From an uncultured Prolixibacteraceae bacterium (GTDB taxonomy: Bacteria > Bacteroidota > Bacteroidia > Bacteroidales > Prolixibacteraceae), in NCBI GenBank assembly GCA_937915865.1, contig CALGIG010000103.1:1-56913 (forward strand): a DNA stretch of 56,913 nucleotides, read 5' to 3'. The notes below the pieces were generated by a model that was not told where the DNA came from, searched no databases, and worked only from the letters and a program-made list of their open reading frames with translations. The first letter of the stretch is position 1. Each line of letters opens with the position of its first letter. The position numbers were made by a program, and so were the translations under genes. Of this stretch, positions 25,072 to 36,076 are shown in pieces.

Positions 25072-25361
25072 ACCTTTAACTGGAATGAATTAGTGATTTT
25101 AAATTTTGCCCACAAATTTATAACATGTTTTTTATTCTGAGAATAAATATCAAAATCTTCATTCGGCCTTGCCCCAACCAAAACAAATTTTAAATCGGTG
25201 GAGTATTTCGAAAATCCAATAGCCTCATTAAAGTTTAAAATATTACGTTGAAGCCATGTAGAAATCATAAACTCACCTGTTCGCATTCTTATATCGCTGA
25301 ATTCAGCCCATTTAGAAAAATTCAAGGTTTTTTTAAAATCAACTTCAATAAAATGAGTCAT
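25068..25361 (-). CDS. 97-aa protein of unknown function, first gene of the DUF4954 operon
   Basis: Not recognised. The protein (MTHFIEVDFKKTLNFSKWAE to FKITNSFQLKV) has no signal peptide, no membrane helix and no cysteine, and mixes aromatic residues with charged ones. The four-base overlap with the methyltransferase start strongly supports it as a real gene. It could be an accessory subunit of that enzyme. Confidence 0.7.
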   Translation of the reverse strand: MTHFIEVDFKKTLNFSKWAEFSDIRMRTGEFMISTWLQRNILNFNEAIGFSKYSTDLKFVLVGARPNEDFDIYSQNKKHVINLWAKFKITNSFQLKV

Positions 25362-25473
25362 GTCTGGGGGTATATCATTAAGCTAATTTAAGGTAAAGCA
25401 CGCTTAAAAAAAAGTAATCACAAAGAAATCAATAATTCTAAGATAAATGTTTAATGATTTTTTATCGCACAAA

Positions 25474-25500
25474 AAAGCCGGATGAAATTCAACCGGCTTT
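25474..25500 (-). terminator. terminator of the outer-membrane protein gene
   Basis: AAAGCCGG (25474-25481) pairs perfectly with CCGGCTTT (25493-25500); on the minus strand the stem runs into TTTTTTGTG. It lies 20 bases beyond the stop at 25521. Confidence 0.88.
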
Positions 25501-25520
25501 AAATCAATTAATTATCTCAT

Positions 25521-27011
25521 CTAAAATTTATACCCAATTGTAAATATTATACTGCTGTTGCTATTCTTCAGAATCATAGACTGTAAATTCGGTTGAATTT
25601 CGTTTAAAGAATATTTTTCCACGGAATTGCTATATGTTATATCCGCAAAAAAGCCACTTGAATTATATCCCAGACCAGCCGAGTACACTGAGTTATTCTT
25701 TTTGGTTAACGGATAATAATAATCACCTGATGGTTCCTTTTGCGCATTCGGATAACTTTGATAACCACCTCTTATACTAATCTGAGGTGCAACCTTATAT
25801 TCCATACCTACTCGCACATTTAACGTATTATTGAAACCGTTTGTAATTTCAGTATTCACATCACTTAAATCTTCATTATAGGAAGAATTTTTTCTGTACT
25901 TCATTTTCGAATAATCCAAATATTCTGCATCAAAGCTTATCAGTCCCTTTTTACCAAACACATAAGCACCACTAAATACAGTTTTCCAAGGGCTATAAAG
26001 ATTATATTCATATATATTTATTCCGTCTGAGCTATAATTCTTAATTAACCTTGAATCCATGTATAATTGTTTTTCTTCCTTTAAAACAAAATAAGTGGGA
26101 GTATGAATGGCCAAACCTAACCGAATATTATTTTGAGGTTTAAAAATGGTTCCAAGCTTTAAGTTATAGCCCGTTCCTGTTAATTTATAATCTTCTCCAA
26201 AAGTATAAGAATTATCCCCAAAAATTTCAGAATACTCTGAAACCTGACGAAGATCAACATTCTGAAAACCTAATGTCGCTCCCAGGTATAATTTATGATT
26301 AATATTTAAACCACCGCTAAAAACAAATTCATTAATTCCTCCACTTCTTGAAAAACTCTTTCTTTGATTTACTTTTTCATCAGCATATAACAATGAAGAA
26401 TACGAACCATCTATTTCTTTTCCTTCACTATCCAGGTTGGGATTAATCAGGTAAGTATCCCAAGCAAGTTTTGTTGGCCAATCACGATATTCAATCTGAT
26501 CAATTTTCTGATTTAAATAAGAATTTGACAATCTCTCTGCATTTGCATAGGAAGCAATATTATCCAGAAAAGATGCGGATGAGTTATTATTATTAACATA
26601 GAAATTCTGACTGTAATCCAAAACATTGTTATAACCAATTCCATAATTAAAGCTTACAATTCCTGAATTACTATTACTCGTCGGAATTACTCCTGTAAAA
26701 CCAATATTACTTAGCTTAACCTGGAATTTATTGTCATTGTATGTGAGATTTCCTAAAGTTAAATCTGAACTATTTGATCTTATCACAGGTGTAATAACAA
26801 ATTCACTTGTCCGATATAAACCAATTCCAGCTGGATTTATTGAAAATGATGTAAAGTCACCGCCAATTGCCCCAACAGCATTTCCCAATGCTCCAGCCCT
26901 GGCAGTACCACTAATCTTCTGATTTGACAAGAGATACGCATCCGATATTGTCTGAGCGTTCATTTGAAAAATACAAAAAAATGATATCGCTATACTTATT
27001 AGATATTTCAT
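25521..27011 (-). CDS. outer-membrane beta-barrel protein (OmpP1/FadL-like)
   Basis: A 496-residue protein with a signal peptide ending FQMNAQ. After cleavage, AYLLSNQKISGTARAGALGN and AIGGDFTSFSINPAGIGLYR match the FadL/OmpP1 N-terminal hatch region. The remainder alternates aromatic and polar beta strands and ends in SSIIFTIGYKF, a typical barrel terminus with final phenylalanine. Such proteins carry hydrophobic substrates across the outer membrane; the substrate is unknown. The Tyr/Trp-rich lipoprotein gene is 39 bases upstream on the same strand, so they may be co-expressed. Confidence 0.88.
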   Translation of the reverse strand: MKYLISIAISFFCIFQMNAQTISDAYLLSNQKISGTARAGALGNAVGAIGGDFTSFSINPAGIGLYRTSEFVITPVIRSNSSDLTLGNLTYNDNKFQVKLSNIGFTGVIPTSNSNSGIVSFNYGIGYNNVLDYSQNFYVNNNNSSASFLDNIASYANAERLSNSYLNQKIDQIEYRDWPTKLAWDTYLINPNLDSEGKEIDGSYSSLLYADEKVNQRKSFSRSGGINEFVFSGGLNINHKLYLGATLGFQNVDLRQVSEYSEIFGDNSYTFGEDYKLTGTGYNLKLGTIFKPQNNIRLGLAIHTPTYFVLKEEKQLYMDSRLIKNYSSDGINIYEYNLYSPWKTVFSGAYVFGKKGLISFDAEYLDYSKMKYRKNSSYNEDLSDVNTEITNGFNNTLNVRVGMEYKVAPQISIRGGYQSYPNAQKEPSGDYYYPLTKKNNSVYSAGLGYNSSGFFADITYSNSVEKYSLNEIQPNLQSMILKNSNSSIIFTIGYKF

Positions 27012-27050
27012 GACTTTTCGTTTAAATTAATTTCTCAACTATTGTAACAA

Positions 27051-28484
27051 TTATCTTCTACCACCACTACCACTTCTACCACCGCTACCAGAACCTGCTG
27101 AACCAGAACCACTTGACCCTCCGCTATAACTACTCCCACCGGAATATGAACTTGAACTTCTGCTTGGTGCACTGTAGCTGGGAGATGAACTATAGTTGGA
27201 AGAAGATCGACTGTAACCAGAAGAAGAACTGCGGCTATATCCTGACGAACTTGATCCGTTAGAATATGATGAACTAGACCGGTAAGTTTGTCTCATGCTC
27301 GAAGAACTACGTGGTTCGGTATATTGATTACCTGAGTTGCTATTTCTAACTGAAGATCTGTCGTAAGTAACCGAAGTACGCGGACGTGAATAACTATTAC
27401 TATTATAGTTCGATTGATTAACAACACGAGGCCGGTTATAACTGGGTGTATAGTTATTCTGACGAACCGAACTATTCTGATCGTATGTTCTTCCGGTAGT
27501 AGATGGCTCATAAGCCCTGCGAATATTTCCAGAAACAGCGTTTTGTTGTATTTGATTACTTATCTCACGACCCGGGGCGTTACTCACTCTTCGACCATTA
27601 ACACTTGTCGATGTTCGGCGGTCATTGACCAAAGTTGCATTCTTTAAATCACTCGCGCCATTAACCGAACGGCTAACAGAATTTATTCCTGAAATTGAAC
27701 CGTTGGCACTTCTACCCAAACCATTACGACCAATAGCGTAATTTGATAAATCCGAACTTCTTCCATAACGCACGTTATCGCGATCTCTATGTCCTAAGTA
27801 ATAGCCGCCACCATAGTAACCACCGGAATAGCCACCGTAATAGCTGCCCCAACCCCAATAACCTAAACCAAAGGCAAACGGCGAATAATATCCATATCCA
27901 TAATAGGGATATCCCCACCCCCATGAATACCAGGGATCGTAATATCCCCAGCCATAATTCCAACCCCAATTCAAACCATAGTAACCAGAATACCACGGCG
28001 AATAATATCCGTCATAATACCAATCATCGTAAAACGGGCTGTAATAATAAGGGTTATGGAAACGACGAATACGATAGGTGTAATCCATATCATCACTATC
28101 GTAATAATTATTGATGACAGTTTTCACATCGTCGTCATTATAATAACGAGTAGTGTCTGAATCAACAAGTTCCTGATTATTCATATCATACGACTGAATA
28201 TCAGAATTGCTTGCGTTCTTATCCTGCTGATAAATATAATTATTTACCGTAGCTGAGCCATCTACGTTTCGTCCAATCTGACTCATAACAATTTTCTTGT
28301 CCCTGGCATCATTATTGTCCGACTGAGTTTTTGGCGTTGACTGATCAGCTGCAACTACAACAGGAGGAACATCTGCGGGAGAGAAATAGATGTCATCATC
28401 ATACGTCTTGGTCAGGCGAGTTCCCGTGGTACAAGCACTAACCATTATGGCGACAAGAGTGATGATTGTAAGTTTAGTTTTCAT
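27051..28484 (-). CDS. Tyr/Trp/Gly- and Ser-rich low-complexity lipoprotein
   Basis: A 477-residue protein. The lipobox VSACTTG near residue 18 predicts a lipoprotein. Residues ~140-225 are extremely rich in Y, G and W (GWNYGWGYYDPWYSWGWGY), and the last ~110 residues are dominated by serine, glycine and tyrosine, ending SGSGGRSGSGGRR. Aspartate is frequent in the N-terminal third. A clear AAGGAGGG ribosome site precedes the ATG. Such aromatic/glycine-rich surface proteins occur in Bacteroidota, but no function is established. Low complexity makes family assignment unreliable. Confidence 0.8.
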   Translation of the reverse strand: MKTKLTIITLVAIMVSACTTGTRLTKTYDDDIYFSPADVPPVVVAADQSTPKTQSDNNDARDKKIVMSQIGRNVDGSATVNNYIYQQDKNASNSDIQSYDMNNQELVDSDTTRYYNDDDVKTVINNYYDSDDMDYTYRIRRFHNPYYYSPFYDDWYYDGYYSPWYSGYYGLNWGWNYGWGYYDPWYSWGWGYPYYGYGYYSPFAFGLGYWGWGSYYGGYSGGYYGGGYYLGHRDRDNVRYGRSSDLSNYAIGRNGLGRSANGSISGINSVSRSVNGASDLKNATLVNDRRTSTSVNGRRVSNAPGREISNQIQQNAVSGNIRRAYEPSTTGRTYDQNSSVRQNNYTPSYNRPRVVNQSNYNSNSYSRPRTSVTYDRSSVRNSNSGNQYTEPRSSSSMRQTYRSSSSYSNGSSSSGYSRSSSSGYSRSSSNYSSSPSYSAPSRSSSSYSGGSSYSGGSSGSGSAGSGSGGRSGSGGRR

Positions 28485-28579
28485 AGTCGACCCTCCTTAT
28501 AGAATGAGATAATTTTACTTTCTTTGTAAGCGTTAAAACTAATACGAAAAAACGCAAATACCATACCAAAAATTTAAAA

Positions 28580-30055
<1,476 letters not shown>

Positions 30056-30077
30056 AAAAGCTTAAATCATACGCCGG

Positions 30078-30102
30078 AAAGCAGTCAAATACGACTGCTT
30101 TT
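30078..30102 (+). terminator. terminator of proS
   Basis: AAAGCAGTC (30078-30086) pairs with GACTGCTTT (30093-30101) around a six-base loop, followed by a T-rich tract. Confidence 0.85.
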
Positions 30103-30131
30103 CTTATTTTTAAGCATACAAAACAGTAGCT

Positions 30132-30818
30132 ATGACAAAAACGAAAAAAGAGATAACCCAGTTGGATAGTATGATATTGAAAACCAACCTAAAGCAGGAA
30201 GTTTACAGAAAATCGGTTGGTACTTTTGCTCTACTTAAAGAAGTTTTAAAAGAACTTGCAGACGAATATCGTGAAAAACTTAAAAATAAAGTAGACGACA
30301 ACGTATTACCTGTTTACCAGGAAAAGGGTCCATTTGAAGCTGAATTTAAAATAGGTGGCGATATGCTTATCTTTAGTATGCACTCAAATGTTTTTGTTTT
30401 CGATCGCGATCATCCCATCTGGAAACTCGACTACATAAAGGCCAACACTATGAATTCATATTGTGGTGTATTCAATATATACAATTTCCTGACTGATAGC
30501 TTTAGATACAACCGTATGGAAGATTTAGGCTACCTGATTGCCCGTATTTTTGTGAACCGCGAAAACCATTTCTTTGTTGAAGGCAAACGACAGTCAGGCG
30601 AACTGGTTAAAGATTTTGGAAGTGACCAAATGACCAAAGAGTACATGAAAGAAATTCTGGAAACATCAATTCAATATGCAGTAGACTTTGACTTGCTGGT
30701 CCCGCCATACGATCAGGTTAAAATTGTAACCGTAGAGCAGGTTCATACCGAAATAAATAATTCTAAAATACAGACGGGCAAACGATTAGGGTTCAAATTT
30801 AACTCCGACGACGTTTAG
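30132..30818 (+). CDS. conserved protein of unknown function
   Basis: A 228-residue soluble protein, not assigned to a named family. The N-terminal ~60 residues are helical and lysine-rich (LLKEVLKELADEYREKLKN); the middle has a beta-rich part (AEFKIGGDMLIFSMHSNVFV) and the conserved-looking NSYCGVFNIYNFL and YLIARIFVNRENHFFVEGKR. No signal peptide or membrane helix. It lies 30 bases upstream of pepT on the same strand, and the two may be co-transcribed. Confidence 0.75.
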   Translation: MTKTKKEITQLDSMILKTNLKQEVYRKSVGTFALLKEVLKELADEYREKLKNKVDDNVLPVYQEKGPFEAEFKIGGDMLIFSMHSNVFVFDRDHPIWKLDYIKANTMNSYCGVFNIYNFLTDSFRYNRMEDLGYLIARIFVNRENHFFVEGKRQSGELVKDFGSDQMTKEYMKEILETSIQYAVDFDLLVPPYDQVKIVTVEQVHTEINNSKIQTGKRLGFKFNSDDV

Positions 30819-30848
30819 AGATTTATAAATTATTAATGATGAGTTTTA

Positions 30849-32123
30849 ATGGAACAGGTTTTAGGCAGATTTTTAAGATATACGCGTGTTTACACGACCT
30901 CCGATCACAATAGCCAGACTTACCCAAGTACTGAACGACAAATCCCTTTTGCCGATAAGTTGGCAGAAGAATTGGAAAACATGGGCTTAACCGAAGTTGA
31001 CCGTGATCAATATGGATATGTAATGGCAACTTTGCCTGCAAATACCGAAAAGGAGTTGCCGGTTATAGGATTTATTGCCCACATGGATACAAGTCCCGAT
31101 TATTCAGGAGAAAAAGTTAATCCTCAGCTAATCAAAAAATACCAGGGAACCGACATTGTATTAAACAATGAGACAGATACTGTTTTAAGCCCGAAAGATT
31201 TTCCTGAATTACTGAAATATGTTGGCCAGGATTTGGTGACTACAGATGGAACTACCCTACTTGGCGCTGATGATAAAGCCGGAATAGCTGAGATTTTCAC
31301 CGCAATGGAATACCTTATTCAACATCCTGACATCATGCATGGAAAAATTCGGCTATGCATCACTCCGGATGAAGAAGTTGGGCAAGGCACCAAATATTTT
31401 GATGTGACCAAATTCGGGGCCGATTTTGCCTATACGCTCGATGGTGGTGAAATTGGGGAACTGGAATACGAGAATTTCAATGCTGCCGGTGCTAAAATTA
31501 TGATAAAAGGCCGAAGTGTGCATCCTGGATATGCAAAAAATGCAATGATTAATTCAGCCTTGGTGGGGATGCAAATTATACAAATGCTCCCGCCGGAACA
31601 GCGTCCTGAATACACAACCAACTACGAAGGATTTTTTCATTTGACCTCGTTTGAAGGAAATGTTTCAGAAACTAAACTGGAGTTTATCATACGTGATCAC
31701 GATATAGTGAAGTTTGAAGAAAAGAAGAACCTGATGCGGGAAGTTTGTAATTTAATCAATCTGCGCTATGGCAAAGAAACTGTAAATCTGGAAATTAAAG
31801 ACCAGTATTTCAACATGAAACAAAAGATTGAACCTGTGAAATACATAGTTGATATTGCAGAACAAGCAATGATTGAAGTTGGAGTAAAACCAAAGGTTAA
31901 AGCTATTCGAGGTGGTACCGATGGCGCTCAACTTTCGTGGAAAGGATTACCATGCCCAAATATTTTTGCCGGCGGTCACAATTTCCATGGACCTTACGAA
32001 TTTGTTCCGGTTCAGTCGATGCAAAAAGCAGTTGAAGTAATTGTGCGCATTGCCGAACTGGTGGCGAAAGGAAGCCCCTCCCAAACCCTCCCCAATAGGG
32101 AGGGCTTAAAAAGCAAAGCTTGA
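30849..32123 (+). CDS. pepT: peptidase T (tripeptide aminopeptidase) with a repeat-encoded tail
   Basis: A 424-residue dinuclear-zinc M20 peptidase releasing N-terminal residues from tripeptides. Metal-site motifs are IAHMDTSPDYSG, LLGADDKAG, TPDEEVGQGTKYF and AGGHNFHGPYEFV; RGGTDGAQLSWKGLP is also typical. The family usually stops soon after VRIAELVAK; here about 17 extra residues (GSPSQTLPNREGLKSKA) are read from a GC-rich palindromic repeat at 32072-32107 before the first stop. The tail is probably tolerated rather than functional. Confidence 0.94.
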   Translation: MEQVLGRFLRYTRVYTTSDHNSQTYPSTERQIPFADKLAEELENMGLTEVDRDQYGYVMATLPANTEKELPVIGFIAHMDTSPDYSGEKVNPQLIKKYQGTDIVLNNETDTVLSPKDFPELLKYVGQDLVTTDGTTLLGADDKAGIAEIFTAMEYLIQHPDIMHGKIRLCITPDEEVGQGTKYFDVTKFGADFAYTLDGGEIGELEYENFNAAGAKIMIKGRSVHPGYAKNAMINSALVGMQIIQMLPPEQRPEYTTNYEGFFHLTSFEGNVSETKLEFIIRDHDIVKFEEKKNLMREVCNLINLRYGKETVNLEIKDQYFNMKQKIEPVKYIVDIAEQAMIEVGVKPKVKAIRGGTDGAQLSWKGLPCPNIFAGGHNFHGPYEFVPVQSMQKAVEVIVRIAELVAKGSPSQTLPNREGLKSKA

Positions 32124-32211
32124 AGTTATTATAGTGAAGAGAAAATATTGTGAATTTGCACTTCCTAAAGCCTTCTCGCCTAAGGCGAGAGAGGTTTGGA
32201 GGAGGATTTTT
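32072..32211. repeat. two GC-rich palindromic repeats at the pepT 3' end
   Basis: Copy 1 (32072-32107) begins AAGCCCCTCCCAAACCCTCC and ends GGGAGGGCTT; it overlaps the pepT reading frame. Copy 2 (32166-32211) has hairpin TCTCGCC-taa-GGCGAGA and then GGTTTGGAGGAGGATTTTT, an inverted variant. Close relatives lie at 42815-42853 and 46637-46671. Confidence 0.8.
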
Positions 32212-32236
32212 AACTTGAAACTTGAACCATTTTAAC

Positions 32237-33559
32237 ATGATCGAGCAATTTCTGAAATATATTCGCAGTGAGAAACTGTTTCACCCAACACAACGAATTT
32301 TGCTGGCAGTGAGTGGTGGCGCCGATTCGATGCTGATGCTGCATTTGTTTGTCAGCACCGGATTTTCAGTGGCAGTGGCTCATTGTAATTTCGGGTTACG
32401 CGGTAAAGAATCTGATGGTGACGAGCAGTTTGTTACCGATTACTGCGACCAACACAACATCGCGCTTTACACCAAACGGTTCGAAACAACCGAATATGCT
32501 GATTCGAAAGGCATTTCGATCGAAATGGCAGCCCGCGAATTGCGTTACCGCTGGTTTGATGAACTTATTCGTCAACATCACTTCGATTACCTGGCAACAG
32601 CCCATCATCAGGACGACGTAATCGAAACATTCATAATAAACCTGTCGCGGGGTAGCGGTATACGCGGACTGAGCGGTATTTCATCCAAATCAGGTAAAAT
32701 CATTCGCCCGATGCTGTTCACCAACCGTGCTGAAATTCTGGATTATTGCCAACGTATTTCCCTTGATTACCATACAGATTCGAGCAATGAGGATACAATT
32801 TACAAACGCAACCTGATTCGTCATGAAATCATTCCATTGCTTGAACAGGTGAATTCAGCCTTTCGACGAAATTCGCTGAAAACAATTGAAACGCTAAACG
32901 AAACAGGCCAGCTTTTTTTGCAACGGATGAGTGAAATCCGTACAACTGTTTTTTCAGACGACGAACTGGGCGCCATGATCCATATCGAAAAACTGCTTGC
33001 CTACAGCCCGCTAAAAACTATTTTATTTGAGCTTATCCGCGAATTTGGTTTTCAGCCAGAACAAATCGACGATATTGTTGATTCGCTAAATAAAGAGTCG
33101 GGCCGTAAGTTTTATTCAGAAAATTACCGCCTCATTAAAGACCGTGATTACCTGCTGATTGCGCCTAATCCGATTGGTCAGGAAAAATTGTTTTACATTG
33201 AAGAGAATTGCCGGAAGCTGAATTACCCGGTTCATCTTACCATCGAACAAATAGAACGGACTTCGGATTTCAGGTATTCAACTAACCCAAATGTTGCCGA
33301 TTTTGATCTCGACAAGTTGGAATTTCCACTGATTTTGCGTCATTGGCAGGAAGGAGAATATTTTCAGCCTTTGGGCATGACCGGCCTTAAAAAACTGAGT
33401 GATTTCTTTATCGACGAGAAGTATTCTATCCCTGAAAAAGAAAATGCCTGGATTTTAGCCAGCGGTAACCGTCTAATCTGGATTATGGGCAAACGTCTGG
33501 ACGACCGGGTGAAAATTACCTCGAAAACGAAGAAAATTATCCGAATCAGAATTCATTAA
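32237..33559 (+). CDS. tilS: tRNA(Ile)-lysidine synthetase
   Basis: A 440-residue enzyme that attaches lysine to C34 of tRNA-Ile(CAU), making it read AUA. The N-type ATP pyrophosphatase P-loop is LLAVSGGADSMLML; AHCNFGLRGKESDGDE and ATAHHQDDVIETFIINLSRG follow as usual. The C-terminal domain has LRHWQEGEYFQPLGM and KKLSDFFIDEKYS. The ATG at 32237 is used; the longer reading needs a TTG. It is essential in bacteria that depend on the CAU tRNA-Ile. Confidence 0.96.
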   Translation: MIEQFLKYIRSEKLFHPTQRILLAVSGGADSMLMLHLFVSTGFSVAVAHCNFGLRGKESDGDEQFVTDYCDQHNIALYTKRFETTEYADSKGISIEMAARELRYRWFDELIRQHHFDYLATAHHQDDVIETFIINLSRGSGIRGLSGISSKSGKIIRPMLFTNRAEILDYCQRISLDYHTDSSNEDTIYKRNLIRHEIIPLLEQVNSAFRRNSLKTIETLNETGQLFLQRMSEIRTTVFSDDELGAMIHIEKLLAYSPLKTILFELIREFGFQPEQIDDIVDSLNKESGRKFYSENYRLIKDRDYLLIAPNPIGQEKLFYIEENCRKLNYPVHLTIEQIERTSDFRYSTNPNVADFDLDKLEFPLILRHWQEGEYFQPLGMTGLKKLSDFFIDEKYSIPEKENAWILASGNRLIWIMGKRLDDRVKITSKTKKIIRIRIH

Positions 33560-33637
33560 TTTTTTATTATATCAAATAAACTGAATTCGATCTAATGGAG
33601 AATCATTATCACTTTTGCAATAAATCTTACATCAAAC

Positions 33638-35659
33638 TCAGGATGGAATAGTAAAAAAGAATCTGGCGCCTTTCCCAATTCTCGATTCCACCCAAATTTT
33701 CCCGCCTAACAATTCAATGTTCGATTTACAAATTGCCAACCCCAATCCCAATCCGCCGAAAGACCTTGTTGTAGAATTTTCAACCTGTCTAAACCTTTTG
33801 AAAATTACGTCATGAATTTCGGGATCAATACCAATGCCAGTATCAATAACAAAGAAAACAAACTTATCCATATCCTTCTGATAACCAAACGATACACCTC
33901 CTAACTTTGTGAATTTTATAGCATTTCCCACCAGATTATTCATCGTTTGTAAAAGTTTATCTTCATCCGAAATTATCCACGATTCATCTTCAGCTAATCC
34001 CAAAGTATATGACAAGGACAGGTTTTTCATCCGCGCTACAGCATCGAATCGCGAATAAACATGCTCGCAAATAGAATTTACGTTGAATTTCTTTTTTTGG
34101 ATTTTACTCTGCCCTGCTTCAATTGTCGAAATCTGAATTATATCTGAAATAATCGAAGTCAACTGGTCGCTACTCTGGTTGATAAGTTCAGCATAACGTT
34201 CCTTCTCATGGTAAGTAATTCCTGTCTCAGAAATTAACCGGGAGAAACCAACAATAGAATTCAACGGAGTTCTGATCTCATGAGAGATATTTTGCAGAAA
34301 CACAGTTTTAAGATTATCGCTTTCTTCAGCTTTTTCTTTCGCAAGAATGAGATCCATCTCCATTTTTTTCCGATCGGTAATGTCAGTAATTGTACCTATA
34401 TAACCAGAAATTTGGCCAGACTCATCTCGCTGCGGAATTGCATGTTCAATAACCCAAGCAACAGAACCATCGGGATGAACAAACCGATATTCAGCACTTA
34501 TTGAATCACCTGAAAGTAAAGTTTGGCGCCAGGAAAGAGCCAAATGATCCTGATCTTCATAATGCGTAGCTTTAAGCCAGCCGTTGCCTAAAGCTTCGTT
34601 GAAGCTTAATTTGGAAATTTCGCACCAACGCGGATTCACATAATTTATCAGACCATGCCCATCAGTTGTAAAAATGCCTACCGGTGAAGATTCTGCTAAT
34701 GTTCTGAACCTTAATTCACTTTCTTTAAGTGCTTCTTCCGCAATTCTTTGCTCCGTAAGATCGCGAATAACCATGCTTATCCGCTCATTTCCTTCCCTGT
34801 CGTGAAAAATAATTGAAGACACTTCTGCCAGAAATTTTGAACCATCCTTTTTGATAAAAGTAAGTTCTCTGTGGGCATCTCCTATCTGCCTCCTTTTGTT
34901 AGTCAAAGCCGACAAGGATGGATCAGGACCAAAGACTAAACCATCTCTACCCAATTTGCAGATTTCGTCTTCATTCCAACCGAATAATTTACAGGCAAAA
35001 TCGTTGGCGGAAAATATTCTTCCGTCAATCGAAGTTAATAAAATAGCAACTCCTGAGTTTTCAAATATTGAGCGATATTTATCTTCACTCTCTTTTAATG
35101 CCTGAGTTGCTTGTTTCCTTTGTTCAATTTCTGCTTCCAATTGCGTGGCATAAATCCTTATTTTCTTTTCGGCCTCTTCGCTTTTTAGCATACGGTCTTC
35201 CATCTTTCGAATCAAAGTTTCGTTGTATTCTTTTAACATCTCAACTTCAGATGATTCGCATGGTTGTGTCACCAATATTTTACCGTTTCTAAATTCAAAT
35301 AATACCTTTTCTATCATAGCCATAAATACTTCCGGCTCCTGAGGCTTAATTATGAACTTGTCAGCACCAAGATTCAATGCAAATTCTTCGTCCTTTGGAT
35401 GCGTGTATGTTGCCGTGTAAAAAACAAAAGGTATATCTTTTAAAACCTTATCTTTCTTCCATTCACGGCAAAGTGCATAACCATCCATCACAGGCATGAG
35501 AATATCCGCAATGATAATATCAGGTATTTCTTTAAAAGCAAGCCCTAATGCCTCGGCACCATTATTTGCTGCAATAGTTTTATAACCATAAGCTTTCAGC
35601 AGCGATTCAAGTAAATACAGGTTTTCCTTGATATCATCTACAATCAGGGCCTTTTTCAT
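33638..35659 (-). CDS. receiver-PAS-PAS-histidine kinase
   Basis: A 673-residue cytoplasmic signalling protein. An N-terminal receiver (KALIVDDIKENLYLL) has its phospho-Asp in IIIADILMPVMDG. A coiled stretch follows, then two PAS domains at ~193-310 (SEDKYRSIFENSG) and ~315-435 (FRTLAESSPVGIF). The HisKA box is ISHEIRTPLNSIVGF and the ATPase has NLVGNAIKFTKLGG, DTGIGIDPE and GGLGLGLAICK. No membrane helix or DNA-binding domain. Its ATG overlaps the stop of the single receiver gene by four bases. Confidence 0.93.
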   Translation of the reverse strand: MKKALIVDDIKENLYLLESLLKAYGYKTIAANNGAEALGLAFKEIPDIIIADILMPVMDGYALCREWKKDKVLKDIPFVFYTATYTHPKDEEFALNLGADKFIIKPQEPEVFMAMIEKVLFEFRNGKILVTQPCESSEVEMLKEYNETLIRKMEDRMLKSEEAEKKIRIYATQLEAEIEQRKQATQALKESEDKYRSIFENSGVAILLTSIDGRIFSANDFACKLFGWNEDEICKLGRDGLVFGPDPSLSALTNKRRQIGDAHRELTFIKKDGSKFLAEVSSIIFHDREGNERISMVIRDLTEQRIAEEALKESELRFRTLAESSPVGIFTTDGHGLINYVNPRWCEISKLSFNEALGNGWLKATHYEDQDHLALSWRQTLLSGDSISAEYRFVHPDGSVAWVIEHAIPQRDESGQISGYIGTITDITDRKKMEMDLILAKEKAEESDNLKTVFLQNISHEIRTPLNSIVGFSRLISETGITYHEKERYAELINQSSDQLTSIISDIIQISTIEAGQSKIQKKKFNVNSICEHVYSRFDAVARMKNLSLSYTLGLAEDESWIISDEDKLLQTMNNLVGNAIKFTKLGGVSFGYQKDMDKFVFFVIDTGIGIDPEIHDVIFKRFRQVENSTTRSFGGLGLGLAICKSNIELLGGKIWVESRIGKGARFFFTIPS

Positions 35660-36051
35660 GATTTATTTCTCTTTTGCAAAAGTTCTTCTGAAAAATAAGA
35701 CTCCATCCTTTTGATAAAATTATCCGGATCAATTGGTTTCTCAATATAACCGGTTGCTCCTGAAGCGATTGCTTTTTCACGATCGCCAACCATGGCATGT
35801 GAAGTAACAGCAACAATCGGGATATTATTAAGGTCGTTTCTTTTTCGTAATTCCAAGGCTATCTGGTATCCATCCATTTCAGGCAACTGAATATCCAACA
35901 GTATTACGTCCGGTGATTTTTCAATTGCAGCTTTTATACCTTCTAAGCCATTGAATGCCTGCAATACTTCGTAATTGTTTTTTTCAAGCAAAAAACTCAG
36001 CATATACATATTTTGCTCGTTGTCTTCTATGATTAATACTTTTAACTTCAT
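35656..36051 (-). CDS. single-domain response regulator (CheY-like)
   Basis: A 131-residue receiver: LKVLIIEDNEQNMYML, phospho-Asp in VILLDIQLPEMDG, T/S in VAVTSHAMVGD and K in YIEKPID. I start it at the ATG 36051, which gives a normal receiver length; longer readings add an unrelated basic stretch. It has no output domain and sits between two histidine kinases, so it probably shuttles phosphate between them. Confidence 0.92.
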   Translation of the reverse strand: MKLKVLIIEDNEQNMYMLSFLLEKNNYEVLQAFNGLEGIKAAIEKSPDVILLDIQLPEMDGYQIALELRKRNDLNNIPIVAVTSHAMVGDREKAIASGATGYIEKPIDPDNFIKRMESYFSEELLQKRNKS

Positions 36052-36076
36052 ATCTGGTATTTTTCTGAACTTTAAT

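Noticed and set aside
27743..28114. Plus-strand Asn/His-rich frame opposite the lipoprotein gene
   Set aside because: It is the complement of the Tyr/Gly/Trp codon run; the lipobox, ribosome site and signal peptide are on the minus strand.
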